Source: Nigrospora sphaerica
Lineage: Eukaryota; Ascomycota; Sordariomycetes; Amphisphaeriales; Apiosporaceae
Assembly: GCA_018287875.1 (NCBI GenBank)
Contig: JAGVVL010000022.1
Coordinates: 2,170,001 to 2,234,000 of the forward strand
Length of the DNA stretch: 64,000 nucleotides
Direction of reading: 5' to 3'
This document shows positions 11,746 through 23,199 of this stretch, piece after piece. The position numbers and the translations under genes are program-made. The notes under the pieces were generated by a model. The model ran no database searches and was not told the DNA's origin. It saw nothing but the letters and a program-made list of their open reading frames with translations. Within the stretch, counting starts at the first letter, position 1, and each line of letters begins with the position of its first letter.

Positions 11746-12736
11746 GTCGTTGGGCGAATGGATTTCGGAGTCGTAATTCTGCAGAGAAGGTAAGATCAGT
11801 AAGTGGTGGACTATGTATATGCTAGGGCGCCCAGGGTAGTCAATCAGAGACGAGGGCCGGACAACCCCACGATCCTGGCGAAGAAATGCGGACCAAAGAT
11901 GCGTGGAGAATCTGAATGTTTGGCAAGCGTCGCTAGATGGTGGATTGGCACGCGTAGGTCGTGCGGTGCCACGCAACGGAGGCCGGGCAAAGGCAAAAGG
12001 CAAGAGGGCACCAAGTATATATGTACATATACACACCCAAATCAACAGGCGCGACGCAGGCAGGATGGATATGTAGCTTCTCGACAAGAGCGCCGGGAGA
12101 GGGAGGGGTGTCTCCTACCATGGCTATGTGTGGCGGGCCGAATGCAGGCTCGCGGGGTGCGTAGACGTTGGCACGCAAGAGGGACGAAGGCGTCCAGAAC
12201 AAGCAGGAGGTGCGCTGTTGCGTGTTCGACCTGGATCTGGGCTATCCAAGCAAGCTTAGATCAGACTGGCAACAACGGGGGCAGTCGTCGCGGTGGTGTT
12301 GCAAGCTGGCAAAGCTGGCAAGCTGGAGGCGTAGGCGAAGTGGGCGTTGGAGACCGTGATCGATGTCCTCGTCGGCGGGGTCGGCTGCAGCGCTTCTGAC
12401 GAGGCAAGAACGAGCCGGCGAGAGACGTTGGGCTTGGCCACGGCTGAGCAAGCATGCGTCGGTGAATGCGGGCGGCACAAGGAGGGGACCTGCTGCTGGT
12501 CCGGCTTCTGCTGCGGTTTGGGCGGGTGCAGCTGCGTAGGAAGACTAACAAGAGAGCAACGACGCTGGAAGGAGAAAAAAAAGAGAAGGGCGATCGATGG
12601 TCGTGAGCTGAGTGTGGTCGCTATTCCGGAAACCAGCTACACAACGTGCCGTTGCCAGAGCGGGCCTTCCACGACTACTGGCGCAGGTAAGGAAAGTCGG
12701 TAGAGGGAAGAGCGGCAAGCGGGTGGGTGGCGTCGG

Positions 12737-12737
12737 G

Positions 12738-12777
<40 letters not shown>
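12737..12777. repeat. GT/CA dinucleotide microsatellite
   Basis: About 20 GT units with one GC interruption, in the divergent intergenic space; probably polymorphic. Confidence 0.9.
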
Positions 12778-12781
<4 letters not shown>

Positions 12782-12830
12782 TGGTGTGTGCAACGGAGTA
12801 GCATCCCATCGTGGCAGCAAAGAGCCGTAG

Positions 12831-12857
12831 CCTTAGGTACATACCTTAGGTACATAC
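12831..12857. repeat. Tandem pair of CCTTAGGTACATA
   Basis: A 13-base word is repeated directly (12831-12843 and an almost identical copy ending about 12857) and followed by CCTACCTAG. It belongs to the TAGGTAC-type words scattered through the intergenic DNA of this window. Confidence 0.75.
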
Positions 12858-13092
12858 CTACCTAGTGCGTAGTAGTGGTGGAGAGCGCCAGTGACAGGAA
12901 AGCCCTGCTTTGAGTGGCCGCCAGGGGCTGGATGCGGGCTGACGACAAACTCGCCGCTTGCAACCTAGGCAGCCGGGCCTCCAGCACTGCCAGGCTTCCC
13001 CAGAGGAACAGGTCCATACTGACGAAACGATGTGGGCTGTGGTCGACACGCGTTGCCGCACACATCACCCATTGTGGCCCTGCTTCGTTTTC

Positions 13093-13117
13093 CTCTCTCT
13101 CTCTCTCTCTCCCCCCC
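13093..13117. repeat. CT dinucleotide tract
   Basis: Roughly ten CT units followed by a C run, in a pyrimidine-rich stretch that continues to about 13175. Confidence 0.85.
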
Positions 13118-15499
13118 AAGCCAGAGACCTTCCTGGAGGTCAGTCTCTCTCTGTCTTTGCCACTCCTCCTCCTTCAGTTCCAAGACGCCTCCGGCTGCGG
13201 CGACGTCTGCTTGTCACTACTGATCACCATAATGATACAATCATCTGTCGGGTATCTTCCTACATGCCTACGTATTCATGTTCATGTCCGCATGTATAAG
13301 TATCCATTCCACACTTGGATATAGGTACATATATACATTCCGGCCGACTGATACTGACGACAGCCGAGTGGCAGACTGAAAGACAAACCCCCCGGCTAGA
13401 GGAAGTAACTGTTTATTAACGAATCGTACTAAGCCGTTGTGTTGCTGTTGATGCAGTAGTGTTATCCGTTAGGTACCTCTCATAACGGCCCTCCAGGTTT
13501 GTGCGATGGACTCCTCATCCGGGTGCCGGCGTTTTCTTTACTTCGGTCCTAGACACGAACGGGCATGTTGGCAACAGCACGCAGGCGCGATTCGGAAGCT
13601 GTAATTCGAGATGGTTGACCCCGATCTGTTCCGGTATTAAATACGGGGCAACTACAGCTTCTCTCCCTTTTTTAGGAACCTTGCTTGCACGGAAGGTGGT
13701 CTATCTGGTGTGGTTTTGGATGACGTCGTTTTGACGTTATCTTTCCTAACACATCTGCTACCCGTTCGTACAGTGAAAACCGTGAATGACAGCCACCTCT
13801 GTGCATTTACATTCATTGTATTTTATGCTTGCCGTCTCTACGTCCCTTGATACAGCTGCATTTTCATCTTTGGCGGACTGTTGGATGCATTAACGCGTTC
13901 TATGGTGCTTGTGCCTGTTCTCCTGGCCTATGCCCGTACCCTCGAGCTGGCTTTGCCGCCCGTAGTGCCGTAGCCTCGTTCGTTCCTCCTTGCCGAGCTG
14001 CGCGGGCCTTCGCGCTGAGACGGCGTACCGAGGCTGCATGGCTGCAAGCCCTTTTGAACACAGCCAACCAGACAAGGAGAGGATGGAAGAAATGGCTTAC
14101 TACAAGATAAACTATGGGATTGCACTAGCCGCGAACCAGTTCTTCTGTCCCCCTTTTGCCAGACAACCCCAAGAGATGTTGGACAATCCAGCTGAGCACG
14201 CCCTCAACCGTGTCCAGGCGCGCCGGACGAGATGTATAGGAACCCGAAATGTTTATTTTATTTATCTACCTGCGCCGTAAGGCCACGTGAGTAGCCTACC
14301 AAGATTCGCACACCTCCTTCCAGGGAAGTAAAATGTTCCATATGAGGGGCTACGTATGTTAGATATCTACTGCCAGCTGATCTGTCCTGTTCATCCCTAA
14401 GATGGATGTAGGGCTATTGCGAGCGAGGGCTATAACGCAGTCTTCTGTTTTCAAGTGTGAGATCCGAGCAATCGCAAGTGCAAGTACGACTTCACCAACC
14501 AAGACTAACTCAGGCAGGTACCGGACATGAGCGGTCAACAGCTCCTTGCATCGTCAGATCCAAACCGACATCCCATGACGGTCGACAGGCGAGGTTCAAA
14601 GCCGTGTACGTGACGGACCCGGCGTAGGCTACTTTTGCACGGACGATACTCGGATCGTACTATAATCCTGCCTGCCAATTCGGCACATGTAAGTAGCGAG
14701 AATCATTCGATGGGCGGATGCGCCACTAGCAAGAGATGGATACAACAGTCCGGCGAGGCGTATACAAGTGGATCTAGGACAAGTTTCCGTTTCCAGCCCG
14801 CCAGTCCTCCGATGGATGGGTTTTGGACTGAGTTGACTACGACCGCATCTCCCATCAGGAGGCACAGGCGACAAGAAGAGATAGGCAACAGCAGCGAATG
14901 GTAAGCAGCCGCCCTGCTGGGCTAACAAGCCGCCGGGTTTTCCCACCAATCTCTGGCTGCTGCAAGATGCAATCGTACCTAACGACGCAGTCGCTCGATA
15001 GCATCTCATCTGTGACTGATGAGTTCTCGATCAATGAAAAGCCGGAAACGGGCCGGCTGGTGCAGGTATGCAACCCTCAGTACCGTCTGTAGCCAATCGC
15101 GATAAAGGTTGGCGGGTGTGGGGTAGCGTCATACAGTTAGCTCAGGGCCCTGGGCGGTAGCGGTAGCGGGAGTTTTTGCTCTCCATACTTGCTCTGCCCA
15201 CAGTCATATGAGAATGGACGGAGCTGCGAGGACCGGCCGAGTTGAAACCATCCGTCATGCGGGCCACCGGCACGATCCCGCCCTGCCCTTTCATGCACCC
15301 TTAGCAGCAGTAAACCAAACCCTTTCTCTTCTGCCTCCCCTCCTCCCCTCATCTGGGCGCGCGCCTATATGAACCAGCATCACGGCCGCATCGTCTTGGT
15401 TCCATGACGGTACATGTTCCCTTTGGCTGAAGCAACGCCGCGTCGACTAGGCCCGCCTGCTCGGCTCTACCGCCAACGCCTTGGCATGGAATTTACGAC

Positions 15500-17022
15500 A
15501 TGCGTTCCTTCGCGGCGCCCAAGACCCTCCGGTTGACGGCACGAGCATCCCCGGCCTGGGGCTCTGAACTTGGAGCCTCTCGCGCCTCCCGGACGGGCGC
15601 AGTCCTGCCGCCCCTTGCCCCCGCGACCCCGCGACCCCGCGGCATCACGACGGCGACGAAATGGCGGCCCATCCAGGTCCTTGACGAGTAAGTCTTCCTT
15701 TACCGGCGGGCCCGCGCATGTGGCCTTGCTCACCATCGCCTCTTCGTCTCTAGTTGGGTCGCCAAAGAAGCTCGCCCCATCTCGCTGCGCCAGCTCATGG
15801 TCTTTGGCCGTTCCCTGACCGAGTCGCGGCTCCTCGCCTCGGCCAACTACGTGCGCACCGAGCTGCCGACCCGTCTCGCGCACCGCATCCGCGATATGCA
15901 ACGGCTGCCCTACGTCGTGGTCACGAACCCCCACATCAGCGATGTCTACGACCTCTACTATACCGCCTTCGACACCTTCCGCCGCGTGCGCGAGATCAAG
16001 TCGCTCGAGGACAACGACCGGTTCTGCAAGGACATTGCCACCATGCTGCGCGCCCACCTGAGCGTTATCCCCAACCTGGCCATGGGCATACTCGAGTGCA
16101 ACGGCCTCATGGACCAGGAGGAGCTGGACCGTTTCATGAACGTCATCCTGCGATCCGTAAGTACCCCCTGCTGTTCCCACGCCGTCGGCGACGAGGGCTG
16201 ACAGCTGCATGCTCCCAGAGGATATCGCGCAGAGTCATTGCCGAACAGCACCTGGCTCTGACCGAGACCTTCAACGCGCCCTGGTTCTCTCCCGGCGCCA
16301 AGGTGTCCGAGGAATTCATCGGCGAAATCTTCCTCAAGTGCGTCGCCCAGGACGTTATCCAGCGCTGCGGTGCCGCCGTCCGCGAGCTTGCCCGCGCCGC
16401 CAACGGGCCCGACGTCCAGATTCCCGAAATCCGCGTCGAGGGCCACCTGGAGGCCACGTTCCCCTACATCCTCAGCCACCTGGAGTATATTATCGGGGAG
16501 CTTTTGCGAAACTCGGTCCAGGCCGTCATTGACAAGCACCAGCGGGATCACCAGGGCAAACCCCACGCCCCGCCGCCGCCGCCCATCGAGATCACCGTCT
16601 GCGAAGCCCAGCAGCACGTCATCATCCGCTTCTCGGACCAGGGCGGCGGCATCCCGCGCAACATTTTACCCTACCTCTGGTCCTTCAGCCAGGGCCCCAT
16701 GAGCGGCCAGCGGCTGGAGAACCTGACCCAGGTACCGCTGATGGCGGCCACTCTTCAGGAACTGCGCGTGGACGGGGGCCGCGCGGGCTTGGCGGCCGGA
16801 CACTCGTCCTACACGGACTCGTTGGCGACACTGTCTACCCGGCCGCCCAATCTGCGTTTGGGCATGGGCTTGCCCCTGAGTCGGGTATATGCCGAATACT
16901 GGGCCGGCAGCCTGGAACTTCACAGTCTGGAGGGGTACGGCGTAGACGCCTTTCTACAAATCTCCAAGCTGGGGAACAAGAACGAGCAGCTCGCCACGAG
17001 GGCCGCAATGGACGCGGTATAG
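15500..17022 (+). CDS. Mitochondrial PDH/branched-chain ketoacid dehydrogenase kinase
   Basis: Protein kinase of the histidine-kinase-like PDK/BCKDK family, which phosphorylates and switches off the E1 subunit of a 2-oxoacid dehydrogenase complex in the mitochondrial matrix. Exons 15500-15687, 15754-16156, 16219-17022 give 464 residues. The first 60 residues are rich in Arg, Ala, Ser and Thr and lack acids, as expected of a mitochondrial presequence. The N-terminal four-helix domain includes WVAKEARPISLRQLMVFGR (about residues 64-82) and an H-box-like AHLSVIPNLAMG (His164). The ATP-binding domain has the N-box ELLRNSVQAVID (Glu291, Asn295), the G1 box SDQGGGIPRNIL (Asp337) and the G2 box LRLGMGLPLSRVYAEYWAG. 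Relative to animal PDKs it has an insert between G1 and G2 (about 358-405), as in yeast Pkp2-like proteins. Whether PDH or BCKDH is the substrate cannot be read from the sequence. Confidence 0.92.
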
Positions 17023-17653
17023 GTACGCCGGCGGGCGTTGAGCTCTTGTGGTCGTGGCTTGGTCGGGGTGGGCATGCGTGATTCTGGAGGGCGAGACGAG
17101 GTTCCTGGAGGGGGCATCTGGCGCAGGCGTGCTTTTAGACGGCAGCCGGGTAAGGGTACCTCGTCAGTAATCGATATACCCATAGGCCAATAGGCTATTA
17201 AATCAACCGAGCGCATAGTATCAACCCGCGCGCATGGTATCATGGACTTGGAATTACATGGTCGACTAATAAAAACCTAGCTGATCTCGGGGTGGAAATG
17301 GGTGTCAGGCGACACCACGGAAAAGGGAAGAGCTCACGACCGCCAGACAACATCCTCTCATGCGACCTTTTGCAACCAGCCCGGGACTGGTTTCCTCAAA
17401 AAATCCCGCTCTCGTCTCGTCGTATGGCTGGCTCAGTAGACACTATGCAATACGTAAGCATGTCCGCAGCTCGTCTGTGCAGACACGCGCGCGCGCACAG
17501 ACACGCACACACAAGTCGATACACTGGTCTTCTGCTTCACACCCCGTCTCAAGCCCAGACCAGCCAGCACAAACTGTTTTCGGCGTGTCGTGCCGGAGGG
17601 AAGAAGGCGAAAAAAGCGGATATGGGGGTATACTGAAAATGGACGAGGCTTTC
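17023..17653. other. Convergent intergenic region
   Basis: About 630 bases between the stops of the mitochondrial kinase and the septin. It includes a short CG/CA-rich tract (17484-17515) and no recognisable gene; it presumably holds the two 3' UTRs. Confidence 0.6.
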
Positions 17654-19087
17654 TTAGCGGCGGCCGCTGCGGGCCACGCTGCCTTGCATCTGCTCGAGCT
17701 CCGTCTCGAGCTGCTTAATCTGCGCGTGAGTTTGCTCGAGGTCCTTGTTCAGGCGGTCACGCTCGGCAATCAGCTTCTGTTCCCACTGGCGGAAACGCTG
17801 CTCCTCCACCTTGACCTGCTCGGTAAAGCGCTTGCGGAGGGCCTCTTCCTCCTCCTTGTACTTGGGGTTGTCCAGCTTGCGGGGACGGGCCTCGCCGAAT
17901 TTGCGTGTCTCCATCTGCTGGGCGCGGTAAGCCTCGTAGTGCAGCTCCTCGGTGGTGTGGATGAGGTCCAGCATGTGGGTGCGGATCAGGATGGAGCGAA
18001 GCTTCTTGAAGTCGCAGTGGTCCTCGTTCTCGACCTCGGCAACACCCCACGAATACTGACGGCCCTTGGCAATGCGGCCGTCAGTCGTCTTGACGTCCTT
18101 CTCGGAACCAATGACGGCAAACGGCATGGCGGCCATCAGGCTGCGCGCGTGCTGTGCGGCGGCCTCGTCGTCTTCCTCGACCGGCGGTTGGTAGATCTTG
18201 ATGCTCTGGGCCTCAATCACGGCGCGAATCTGCACAATAGTCAGTACAAGGGTGCTGGGGGGCGGTCGGTGTGCCTACTTTGGCCTTGAACTTGGCCAGG
18301 TCGACGGGGCTCAGCGTATCCGCCTTGGCGATAACAGGAATCAGGTTCACTCTCGAGCAGAGTCTCTTCATGACCTCGATGTCCAGTGGCTTCAGGGTGT
18401 GGCCAGTAGGGCGGATGAAGTACAGGCAGGCGTGAACACGCAGGTCAATCTTGTCCTGGCGGCGCGGCTGCTGCTCCTGAAGCATGTATGACTCGTGCTG
18501 GTCGTCCAGGAACTCGATAATGGGCATCCACGAGTCTCGGTTGTTGACATAGTCGCCGAATCCGGGGGTGTCAATGACGGTCAGGCGGACTGTACCACGG
18601 TTAGAAACGAGCGAGTGCTATGTGGCATACCGTGGGGCGTGGGGAACAGGCAGCGGGAGCCAGCCTAGCATTCATTGGAAGCGGCTGGCACGAGGAGCAA
18701 GGGCAATCAAAGGGCGAGAGCGCACGGCGTTGGGTACCTACCCTTGAAGAACTTCTCCTCAAGCTCGGCCTTGGTGATCTCAATCTCGACCGTCTTGTCG
18801 ACCTGCTTCTGGTGTCGTCGCTTGTGGTCGGCATAGTTCTTGATGGTGGTGGAGAAAAGCGTGTTGATGAAGGTGGTCTTTCCCAGTCCGGATTCACCAG
18901 CAACCTGTCGGGGGCATCATCGTCGTCAGTTGGCGTCTCGCAACACATGGGGACGGGGCCGGGCGCGCGAGCTGGTACATACCATGATGGTGAAGGCGGC
19001 ACCACGCTTGGCCACGATCTTGTGCCTCTGGTTGGGTAGGTGGGCAATGCCCACGGGGCTGGCGGTCTCGGCAACTTTGGAGGCCAT
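17654..19087 (-). CDS. CDC12: Septin, Cdc12 type (AspC orthologue group)
   Basis: GTP-binding cytoskeletal protein that joins hetero-oligomeric septin rods and rings at septa and hyphal tips. Exons on the minus strand 19087-18983, 18904-18742, 18589-18279, 18229-17654 give 384 residues. Seen motifs: the Cdc12-like opening SPVGIAHLPNQRHKIV, P-loop AGESGLGKTTFINTLF (G38-T45), switch II DTPGFGDYVNNRDSW (D96-G99), G4 VIAKADTLSP (AKAD 177-180), and the septin unique element with the WGVAEVENEDHCDF block. After about residue 310 a charged coiled-coil tail follows (KYKEEEEALRKRFTEQVK, then heptads to the end). Length and tail agree with fungal Cdc12 rather than Cdc10, which lacks the coiled coil. 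The start is the ATG just before SKVAETASPVG. Its promoter is shared divergently with PWP2. Confidence 0.95.
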
Positions 19088-20382
19088 GGCGACGGTAATG
19101 ATGGGTGGTGTTGTTGAGATCGCGACACGGGTGTTGTGGTGGTGTTGGCTGGCGGGCGGTCGAGGTGAAATGGGATCAGGGGAACACGGCACGCAGGGCA
19201 CTTGGGGGGAAGAAAGAGCGGGTCCACCTCGTGTAATTAAAATGGATGGATGGGTTGAAGGTGTTATGTAGCTGGGCGAATGGGGAGCTGCAAAAGCAGA
19301 TGCGACGGGCTTGTAGGTTACCTAAGTTGTAAGTAGGGAAGTAGGCATGTTACTTAAATGTATGTACTTAAGGTAATAGATATGTACTTGGTAACCCGGG
19401 GTATATGGTGGGAGAGCAAGCAACAACGAGACACACAACGACCGTGACACGAGGCGACTTCCCGGCAGGTTCGAGGGAGGGAACAACAGAAGCCCAGGGC
19501 GGTGCGTAGAAATGGGAATCTCTTCAGGGGGAGGGACTACCTCGCAGTACCGCTGCTTCCATACTCAATTCTTATGGTGCTACCATGAAATACTGGCCAT
19601 GCGAGCCATGTACATTGCTACACTTCCTCCTCACTCCCTATCCTCTCCTCTCCCGTGCTTGCGACGGGGTCCGCTCTCGTCAAATCGGCAAGCAGCTTTT
19701 GGCTGGGGAACGTTCCAGTTTGGCCCCTTTCTCAAGCCCCAGTACGGCCCAAGCTTGGTCCTCCGACCGCCTATCAGGGCCTGTCAATGCGAAGTGGCCC
19801 GACAGAAAAGGCTAGGCGGGCTGGAGATTGTCAATGTCGGAGAGGGCGCCCTCATTCGCCGTGTGAACCCTTGAAAGCCAGCAAGTACAAGTATTGCCAG
19901 GGAGCAGAGGTCTGGCATCGGACGATAGGCTGAAGAACATGCTGCCCAACGTATATGTCATGCTTCGAGAACGGCGCGTGTATTTGGATCTGGCTGTTTC
20001 GCCATGCATGCGCATAATTTATGCATTTGCAGGGATGCATCCCGCAGAAACACCACGACGCCCGCTGTGGCGGCGTGGGAGCCCCCAAGGGGTTTGGGGA
20101 TGATACCTGGCCTGTTCATTCACATATGGAAGGTACATATACCTTATGTAAATACATATATACATACATGTATTTATGTATGTAATCGACAGCTAAGGCT
20201 CGAGGCTGCTGATCGACGTACCACCCACTATCGATGTTAGCTTCAATTTTCAGGCACGACCCCTGCGCAGCGGAAAGCTAGGTGGCTCACTTATCGATAA
20301 GTAGAAAATAAAAAGTTCCGCGGGCGGCCCGCCGTGCGTAGAGGGCGTCGCGCATCAACCGCTTGTAGGGCATTCGGTGACA
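19088..20382. other. Divergent promoter region between septin CDC12 and PWP2
   Basis: About 1.3 kb that must carry both 5' leaders. It contains TTACCTAAG/GGTTACC-like words at 19316-19392 and an AT-rich palindromic stretch of ACATATA and GTATTTATG words at 20125-20182. No gene was recognised; small open frames lack any conserved feature. Confidence 0.6.
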
Positions 20383-23199
20383 ATGAAGACCGACTTCAGG
20401 GTAAGCATCTCCGTTCTTGCCTGGCAGAGATGAGGACAACGCTGACCCCATGCGCAAACCCAGTTCTCCAATCTGCTCGGCACCGTCTACAGCCAGGGCA
20501 ACCTGCTCTTCTCGCCCGACGGAACCTGCCTGTTCTCGCCCGTGGGCAATAGGGTCACCGTCTTCGACCTGGTCAAGTAAGAATACGAATACCGGCCATT
20601 CCGGTATGCCGCTTGCAGGCTGACGTTGTGTTCTAGCAACAAATCGCACACGCTTCCTTTCGCACACCGCAAAAACATTGCGCGCATCGGCCTCACGCCG
20701 CGGGGCAATCTCCTGCTCTCGGTCGACGACGAGGGCCATGCCATCCTAACCAATGTGCCGCGGCGCGTGTCGCTATATCACTTCAGCTTTCGATCCCATG
20801 TAACCGCGCTGGCCTTTTCGCCCTCCGGCCGTCACTTCGCCGTCGGCCTCGGCCGCGGCAAGGTCGAGGTCTGGCAGGTTCCCTCGACCCCCGATGCCAA
20901 CGCCGACGGCGAGCTAGAATTTGCGCCTTTCGTCCGCCACCACACACACACCGGCCACTCAGACGAGGTCCACTCTATTGAGTGGTCGAGCGACTCGCGC
21001 TTCTTCCTGACGGCCTCCAAAGACCTGACCGCGCGCGTGTGGAGTCTGAACCGGGAGGAGGGCTTCGAGCCGGCCGAGCTTTCGCACAACTCGGCCGTCA
21101 TAGGCGCGTGGTTTTCCAAGGACCAGGAGACGATTTACAGCGTGGGCAAGAATGGCGCCGTCTTCGCTTGGCAATACGTGCGGGACCCGAACGCCGACGA
21201 CGACATGGATGACGACGAGGCCGACATGCGGTGGCGGAACGTGCAGAGGCACTACTTTATGCAGGGCAGCGCGCACGTCCGGTGTGCTTCGTTTCACGCC
21301 GCCTCGAACCTGCTCGTGGCCGGTTTCTCGAACGGCCTGTTTGTCCTATACGAAATGCCCGACTTCAACATGATCCACACCCTCAGCATATCGCAGAATG
21401 AGATCGACTTTGTCACCATCAACCAGAGCGGCGAGTGGCTGGCTTTCGGCGCCTCCAAGCTCGGGCAGCTCCTGGTGTGGGAGTGGCAATCCGAGTCGTA
21501 CATCCTCAAGCAGCAGGGTCATTTTGATTCGATGAACTCGCTTGTGTACTCCCCCGACGGCCAACGCGTCATCACCACCGCCGACGACGGCAAGATCAAG
21601 GTTTGGGACGTGGACTCCGGCTTCTGTATTGTGACCTTCACCGAACACACGAGTGGAGTGACGGCCTGTGAGTTTGCGAAGAAGGGCAACGTCCTCTTCA
21701 CCTCAAGTCTGGACGGTTCCATCCGCGCTTGGGATCTCATCCGGTATCGCAACTTCCGAACTTTTACGGCTCCCACGCGGCTGTCTTTCTCCTGCATGTC
21801 GGTCGACCCCAGCGGCGAAGTTGTAGCCGCCGGCTCGCTCGACTCCTTTGACATTCACATCTGGTCTGTTCAAACGGGCCAGCTTCTCGACCAGCTGTCG
21901 GGCCACGAAGGTCCTGTGTGTTCGCTGGCTTTTTCGCCCAACGGCGACCTCCTTGTGAGTGGGAGCTGGGACCGCACCGCGAGGATATGGTCCATTTTCA
22001 ACCGCACGCAGACCAGCGAACCCCTGCAGCTGGAATCCGACGTCCTGGATATCGCCGTCCGGCCCGACTCGGCACAGCTCGCCGTCTCCACCCTGGATGG
22101 CCAAATCACTTTCTGGTCGATCGCGGATGCCGAACAGGTGTCCGGACTGGACGGCAAGCGAGACGTGTCGGGAGGACGCAAAATCACGGACCGCCGGACC
22201 GCCGCCAACGCATCGGGCACCAAGAGCTTCAGCACCATTCGTTACAGTACAGACGGAAGCTGCTTGCTGGCGGCCGGTAACAGCAAGTACATTTGCCTGT
22301 ATTCTGTGAGCACCATGGTGCTTCTGAAAAAGTACACGGTCAGCATCAACCTCTCGCTTTCGGGCACCCAGGAGTTCTTGAACAGCAAGCTGCTCACTGA
22401 GGCGGGTCCTGAGGGCCTGTTGGATGACGAACAGGAAGCCTCGGATCGGGAGGGACGTAAGGACAATTCACTTCCCGGCTCCAAGCGCGGTGACCCGTCG
22501 TCACGGAAAAAGATCCCCGAAGTCCGCGTGACCAGTGTAGGCTTCTCGCCCGCCGGCACCGCGTTCTGTGCGGCCTCGACCGAAGGACTCCTCATTTACA
22601 GCCTGGACAACGACGTGCAGTTCGACCCCTTCGACCTGAACATTGAAATCACGCCCGCCTCGACGCTGGCCGTTCTGGAGACGGACAAGGACTACCTCAA
22701 GGCACTCGTCATGGCTTTCCGCCTAAACGAGGCCGGCCTGGTCAAGCGGGTGTTCCAAGCCACGCCGCACACCGATATTGCCCTGGTCGTGGAGCAATTC
22801 CCTACGGTTTACGTGTCGAGGCTACTCCGGTTCGTGGCGGCGCAGACAGAAGAATCGCCGCACATGGAATTCTGTCTGCTCTGGATCAAGGCGCTGGTAG
22901 ACAAACACGGCAAGTGGCTCGCTGCCAACCGGAGCAAGGTGGACGTCGAGCTGCGCATTGTGGCCAGGGCCATCACCCGGATGCGCGATGAGATTCGTCG
23001 ACTGGCCGATGAAAACGTCTACATGGTCGACTACTTGCTGGGCCAGAGTCAAGCCAAGGGTGGGCGCACCGGTGCGCAACAGGTGGCAGATGGAGACGAG
23101 AGCCCCGTGAAGCTGTTGACGTCTGGCCCCGAGCCGACATTGGCTGACGTCCTGCAGGGTGAGCAAGTCTCGGAGGACGAGTGGATCGGCCTGGAGTGA
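20383..23199 (+). CDS. PWP2: Periodic tryptophan protein 2, U3 snoRNP / UTP-B subunit
   Basis: Nucleolar WD40 scaffold of the small-subunit processome, needed for early 35S pre-rRNA cleavage and 40S assembly. Exons 20383-20400, 20464-20576 and 20637-23199 give 897 residues (yeast Pwp2 has 923). The first coding exon is only 18 nt (MKTDFR), followed by FSNLLGTVYSQGNLLFSPDG, the typical Pwp2 N-terminus. Many WD repeats follow, e.g. GHSDEVHSIEWSSDSRFFL, LTARVWSL, GHFDSMNSLVYSPDGQ, DDGKIKVWDVDSG, LSGHEGPVCSLAFSPNG and SGSWDRTARIW, forming the two tandem propellers. The C-terminal 200 residues contain the Utp12-type helical domain (from about 'LKALVMAFRLNEAGLVKRVF'). An acidic DDDMDDDEADM loop sits in the first propeller. 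The gene has near-continuous coding and no oddity apart from the tiny first exon. Confidence 0.96.

Larger units (their letters stand above)
11746..15499. other. Divergent intergenic region, about 3.75 kb
   Basis: Lies between the 5' ends of the deubiquitinase (-) and the mitochondrial kinase (+), so it should hold both promoters and 5' leaders. It has a long GT/CA microsatellite (12737-12777), a duplicated CCTTAGGTACATA word (12831-12857), and a CT tract (13093-13117). Open frames of 60-130 codons are present on both strands, but none shows a domain, a conserved motif or a sensible splice structure. Confidence 0.55.

Noticed and set aside
15467..16210. 247-codon minus-strand open frame opposite the mitochondrial kinase
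   Set aside because: Antisense shadow of conserved exons; no independent evidence.
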